From contig CANMSN010000010.1 in the NCBI GenBank assembly GCA_947500585.1, positions 1 to 64,000 of the forward strand: DNA of 64,000 bases, read 5' to 3'. Numbering within the stretch: the stretch's first letter is position 1; each line of letters begins with the position of its first letter. A model generated the notes under the pieces. It was not told where the DNA came from. It saw only the letters and a program-made list of their open reading frames with translations, and searched no databases. The DNA comes from an uncultured Flavobacteriaceae bacterium (GTDB lineage Bacteria > Bacteroidota > Bacteroidia > Flavobacteriales > Flavobacteriaceae). Positions 61,382 through 64,000 of this stretch are shown piece after piece. A program made the translations under genes and the position numbers.

Positions 61382-61671
61382 TTTGGACAAAGACAGCTGA
61401 CATCCAGTTTGTTGGAATTTTAGAATATTGGGTTAATAGAAATAAATCTAATACTTATTCAAAAAAACTTGTGAAATTAGTTGCTCAAAGAACAAAACAA
61501 ATTGCAGAAAAACCGCTAATTTATAAAGCTACTGATTATAAAGATATAAGAGTTGCATCATTGGGCAACTTTAGTATTTATTATAAGACTTCGCAGAAAT
61601 CAATTATAATAACCGCTTTTTGGGATAACAGGCAAGACCAAAAGAAACTTTTGGAAATATTACAAAAGTAA
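61363..61671 (+). CDS. ParE/RelE-type toxin
   Basis: The protein has 102 residues: 'RNVIWTKTADIQFVGILEYW' followed by 'SKKLVKLVAQRTKQIAEKP', 'DYKDIRVASLGNFSIYYKTSQKSIIITAFWDNRQDQKKLLEIL'-type strands, of which the key RVASLGNFSIYY and FWDNRQD parts are seen. This is the RelE/ParE fold. It either cleaves mRNA on the ribosome or inhibits gyrase; the subtype cannot be told by eye, though the closing D-x-R-Q-[DN] tail is of ParE style. Confidence 0.85.
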   Translation: MAKRNVIWTKTADIQFVGILEYWVNRNKSNTYSKKLVKLVAQRTKQIAEKPLIYKATDYKDIRVASLGNFSIYYKTSQKSIIITAFWDNRQDQKKLLEILQK

Positions 61672-61761
61672 AACTATATACAATTTATCTAAACTTTATT
61701 TTAATGCGATTTCTTTTGGAATAAAAATCATAATTGTTATATCTAATTAAATCACATATAA

Positions 61762-62673
61762 TTGCTTCAAGTTAAAAACATATCTTTTAAGTATAAAACA
61801 CAATTTGTTTTAAACAACATTAGTTTTAAGGTTAAAGCTGGTGAACATCTTTCCATTATTGGTGAAAGTGGGTCTGGAAAAAGCACACTTTTAAAAATAC
61901 TTTATGGTACTTATGATTTAAATAAAGGCCAAATATTTTGGAAAGACCAAGAAATCTTAGGTCCGAAATATAACCTCATTATTGGTCCTGAATATATGAA
62001 ATATGTCGCTCAAGAATTCGACTTGATGCCATTCATTTCAGTTGCCGAAAACATTGGTGCGTTCCTTTCTAATTTTTATCCTGAAGAAAAACAAGAACGT
62101 ATAAAAGAACTACTTGATGTTGTTGAATTAAATGATTTTGCCAACACTAAAGTAAAACTTTTAAGTGGCGGACAAAAACAACGTGTTGCATTGGCTAGAG
62201 CCATTGCTAAACAGCCTGAAATATTATTATTAGATGAACCTTTTAGCCATATTGATAATTTTAAAAAGCAATCGTTAAGAAGAAGTTTATTTAAATATTT
62301 AAAAGAAAAAAATATTACTTGTATTGTGGCAACTCATGATAAAGATGATGTATTATCATTTTCAGACACTATGATTATTTTACACGAAGCCAAAATAATA
62401 GCTAATAATTCTCCAAAACATTTATACAAAAATCCAAAAAATAAATTAATAGCTTCCTTTTTTGATGAATTTAATGACATAAATGGTGATATTATTTATG
62501 CAAACCAATTACAACTTGTCGAGAAATCAAAATTAAAAGCAACCGTAAAAGTATCTTATTACAAAGGTTATTATTATTTAATTGAAGCTGATTTGAATGG
62601 TGAAAAAATTTTTTTTGAAAACCAATCTGAAATAAAAAAAGACACTGTTATTTCTCTTGAAATTATAAAATAA
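61762..62673 (+). CDS. ABC transporter ATP-binding protein
   Basis: The protein has 303 residues from a TTG; no ATG is available nearby, and the frame closes just upstream. Walker A 'GESGSGKSTLLK' (about 33-44), signature 'LLSGGQKQRVALARA', Walker B 'ILLLDEPFSH' and the switch His in 'CIVATHDKDD' are all intact. A ~70-residue C-terminal extension with beta strands is like the TOBE-type tails of importers. No permease lies next to it. It may serve an importer encoded elsewhere. Confidence 0.88.
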   Translation: MLQVKNISFKYKTQFVLNNISFKVKAGEHLSIIGESGSGKSTLLKILYGTYDLNKGQIFWKDQEILGPKYNLIIGPEYMKYVAQEFDLMPFISVAENIGAFLSNFYPEEKQERIKELLDVVELNDFANTKVKLLSGGQKQRVALARAIAKQPEILLLDEPFSHIDNFKKQSLRRSLFKYLKEKNITCIVATHDKDDVLSFSDTMIILHEAKIIANNSPKHLYKNPKNKLIASFFDEFNDINGDIIYANQLQLVEKSKLKATVKVSYYKGYYYLIEADLNGEKIFFENQSEIKKDTVISLEIIK

Positions 62674-62718
62674 TTTATTGAACATCCCTAATTTATAATA
62701 AACCTAAGGGCATCTTGA

Positions 62719-62791
62719 TTTTGTCATTCAGAGGTAACGAGGAATCTCATTCATTATCAACAGATTCTTCACTTCGTTCTGAATGACAAAA
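62719..62791. repeat. Long palindromic intergenic repeat
   Basis: TTTTGTCATTCAGA (62719-62732) and TCTGAATGACAAAA (62778-62791) are perfect inverted ends; inside, GAGGAATCT and AGATTCTTC pair as well, with one G-T. The whole 73 bp can fold into one long cruciform. Elements of this 'GTCATTC…GAATGAC' type are familiar between genes in Flavobacteriia and are probably non-autonomous repeats. Confidence 0.8.
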
Positions 62792-62828
62792 AATTAGGAT
62801 TATGCGTGATTAAGGACATTCAAAGAAT

Positions 62829-64000
62829 TTACTTATCAAACTTTTTTAATAAAGCTGGTAAATAAAAAATATCTGTAATTAACGCAATAGCAACAGTTAC
62901 CGCGCAAAGCAAACCAAAATATCTTACTGATGGTACAGCACTAGAACTTATAATTAAAAAGCCCCCAACTAATGCAATTGTGGTAGAGAGAAGTGCACCT
63001 CCAGTATATTTCATAGCATTATTCATACGCTGTTCTGGAGTTCCTATAATGTATTTACTACGTCGATATTTGTGTACTAAATGAATGGTATCATCCATAG
63101 CTATTCCTAACATAATTGGTGTAATCATTGCTGTTGTAACATCTAATGGAATATTTAATAAGCTCATAAAAATAGCCAATATAACTAATGGTAAAACGTT
63201 TGGAATTAATACTAAAAGTGTCGTTCTGAGGCTTTTTATAAAAAACCATAAACACAAAAAGGCAACAAAAAAAGCAGCAAAAAAGGATTTAAATTGCGTC
63301 TCTAAAATAAAATTATTTAACTGTGCAAAAACTACTGCAAAACCATTGATTTTGAGATTATAAGATGATGTTTCAAAGGATGTTTCAAAATCTTTTTTTA
63401 TATCGTCCAGCACTTGTTCAAGTTCTGAAGTTCGCATTTCTTTTAAAGTTAAAGTAAAGCCAGCAGTGGTTAAATCTTTAGAGAATAATTTAAAAAAACT
63501 ATTGCCGTTAACATCTAATTCTGCTAATGTGCTTTTTATCCTATCTTCAGATACACTAGATTGAAATAAAACTGGTGTACGTTTTTCTAAAAATGATTTT
63601 ATGGTAATTACCGAAACAGGCGAAGCAATTAAAGGGTTATTGTCAAGCTTATTCTGAAAATCTTCAAGCTGTTTCATAGCTTCTTTGTTCAGAATTTTTT
63701 CACCCTTTACTGTTGAAATATTTAACTGTAATCTATTGCTTCCGCCTAATTCAACTTCAACAGTTCTTAAATCTTGTTTAGCCTTTCCTTCAGCTAAAAG
63801 ATCACGCGAATTGGTATCTATTTTTACTTGAAAAATAGAATACGCCCCAAATAAAAGTACAACTGTAAAGGAAACTATAATCGTAGTTTTATACTTTGAT
63901 GTAAAACCATTAAGCCATTCTATAAATTTATGCTGAGAGTACTTTTTTATACTAAACAGCGGTTTTGCTTGTTCAAAATTTAAATTCATAAAACTAAAAC
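62829..64000 (-). CDS. MMPL/RND-family transporter, C-terminal half (5' end outside window)
   Basis: The frame is open through the right edge, with no stop upstream of the Met at 63989. A polar linker (…KKYSQHKFIEWLNGF) leads into a membrane helix at about 34-52, then a ~190-residue extracytoplasmic loop and five helices at the end: 'FFAAFFVAFLCLWFFI', 'LVLIPNVLPLVILAIFMSLLNI', 'ITPIMLGIAMDDTIHLVHKYRR', 'GGALLSTTIALVGGFLII' and 'LLCAVTVAIALITDIFYLPALL'. This is one MMPL repeat unit with the GIAMDDTIH motif. Full proteins have two such units, so this is probably the second half. The cargo could be lipids or hydrophobic molecules; the gene may instead be a single-unit SecDF-like protein. Confidence 0.8.
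   Translation of the reverse strand, partial: FSFMNLNFEQAKPLFSIKKYSQHKFIEWLNGFTSKYKTTIIVSFTVVLLFGAYSIFQVKIDTNSRDLLAEGKAKQDLRTVEVELGGSNRLQLNISTVKGEKILNKEAMKQLEDFQNKLDNNPLIASPVSVITIKSFLEKRTPVLFQSSVSEDRIKSTLAELDVNGNSFFKLFSKDLTTAGFTLTLKEMRTSELEQVLDDIKKDFETSFETSSYNLKINGFAVVFAQLNNFILETQFKSFFAAFFVAFLCLWFFIKSLRTTLLVLIPNVLPLVILAIFMSLLNIPLDVTTAMITPIMLGIAMDDTIHLVHKYRRSKYIIGTPEQRMNNAMKYTGGALLSTTIALVGGFLIISSSAVPSVRYFGLLCAVTVAIALITDIFYLPALLKKFDK

Noticed and set aside
1-64000. CRISPR array, prophage or rRNA operon
   Set aside because: No regularly spaced repeats, phage structural or integrase genes, or rRNA sequence were noticed on either strand.

Overview
The window looks like a chromosomal segment of a marine-type member of the Flavobacteriaceae (Bacteroidota). 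The DNA is strongly AT-rich. Several promoter candidates match the Bacteroidota pattern TTG-N19-TAnnTTTG. There are type IX secretion (T9SS) components and clients (porZ and a C-terminal sorting domain at the left edge), DUF5777/YceI/TonB-type envelope proteins, and a porZ-recO-TonB-receptor gene order. The genus cannot be fixed from the sequence. No rRNA, CRISPR array or intact transposase was seen; there is one tRNA gene (Ala, GGC).

Layout. 1-2 kb: the 3' end of a T9SS-secreted protein and a membrane-anchored LytTR regulator. 2.1-8.5 kb: an envelope redox/lipid cluster with a mono-heme c-type lipoprotein, two paralogous sets of YceI protein + anchored OB-fold protein + DUF5777 barrel, a small metal-binding HMA-like protein, and a lipoprotein joining 'secreted repeat' units to two cupredoxin domains. 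8.5-18.7 kb: mostly core genes (ArsC-like, DinB-like, cystathionine gamma-synthase family, outer-membrane protein, gdhA, porZ, recO, TonB receptor).

18.7-40.2 kb: about 21.5 kb of minus-strand genes that I regard as the exciting part. It reads in transcription order: O-antigen-ligase/TPR membrane protein, adaptor protein, transglutaminase-like protein, RND permease, TolC-like protein, small HTH protein. Then comes [precursor-like peptide - beta-propeller lipoprotein - CxxC lipoprotein], followed by a second copy of the same three-gene module, then an MG2-type protein, an accessory signal peptidase I and a second RND permease. The two peptides share a leader but have divergent four-cysteine cores. 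Each is preceded by a nearly identical ~200-bp leader with a covarying hairpin and followed by a terminator-like hairpin. I infer an exported, possibly disulfide-containing peptide system, related by eye to the NVEAL family, with dedicated export and processing functions. No experimental function is claimed.

40.2-42.1 kb: a decayed zone with a hydrophobic GG-peptide remnant, a DUF2490-like pseudogene and IS-end-like repeats, next to tRNA-Ala. 42.1-50.4 kb: housekeeping and transport genes (UspA, GNAT, MATE, queD, lpxH, MFS, recJ, OsmC, carboxymuconolactone-decarboxylase family) and a 32-codon membrane microprotein overlapping queD. 50.4-53.4 kb: a small accessory patch with an XRE+ImmA/IrrE metallopeptidase, an unknown partner flanked by inverted repeats, a decayed copy of the 3' end of the neighbouring uracil-DNA glycosylase gene, and a YwqK/MORN lipoprotein. 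53.4-64 kb: core genes (UDG, rsmI, tdk, alr, mscL, asd, prolyl oligopeptidase), a ParE-type toxin-antitoxin pair, an ABC ATPase and, at the right edge, the C-terminal half of an MMPL/RND transporter.
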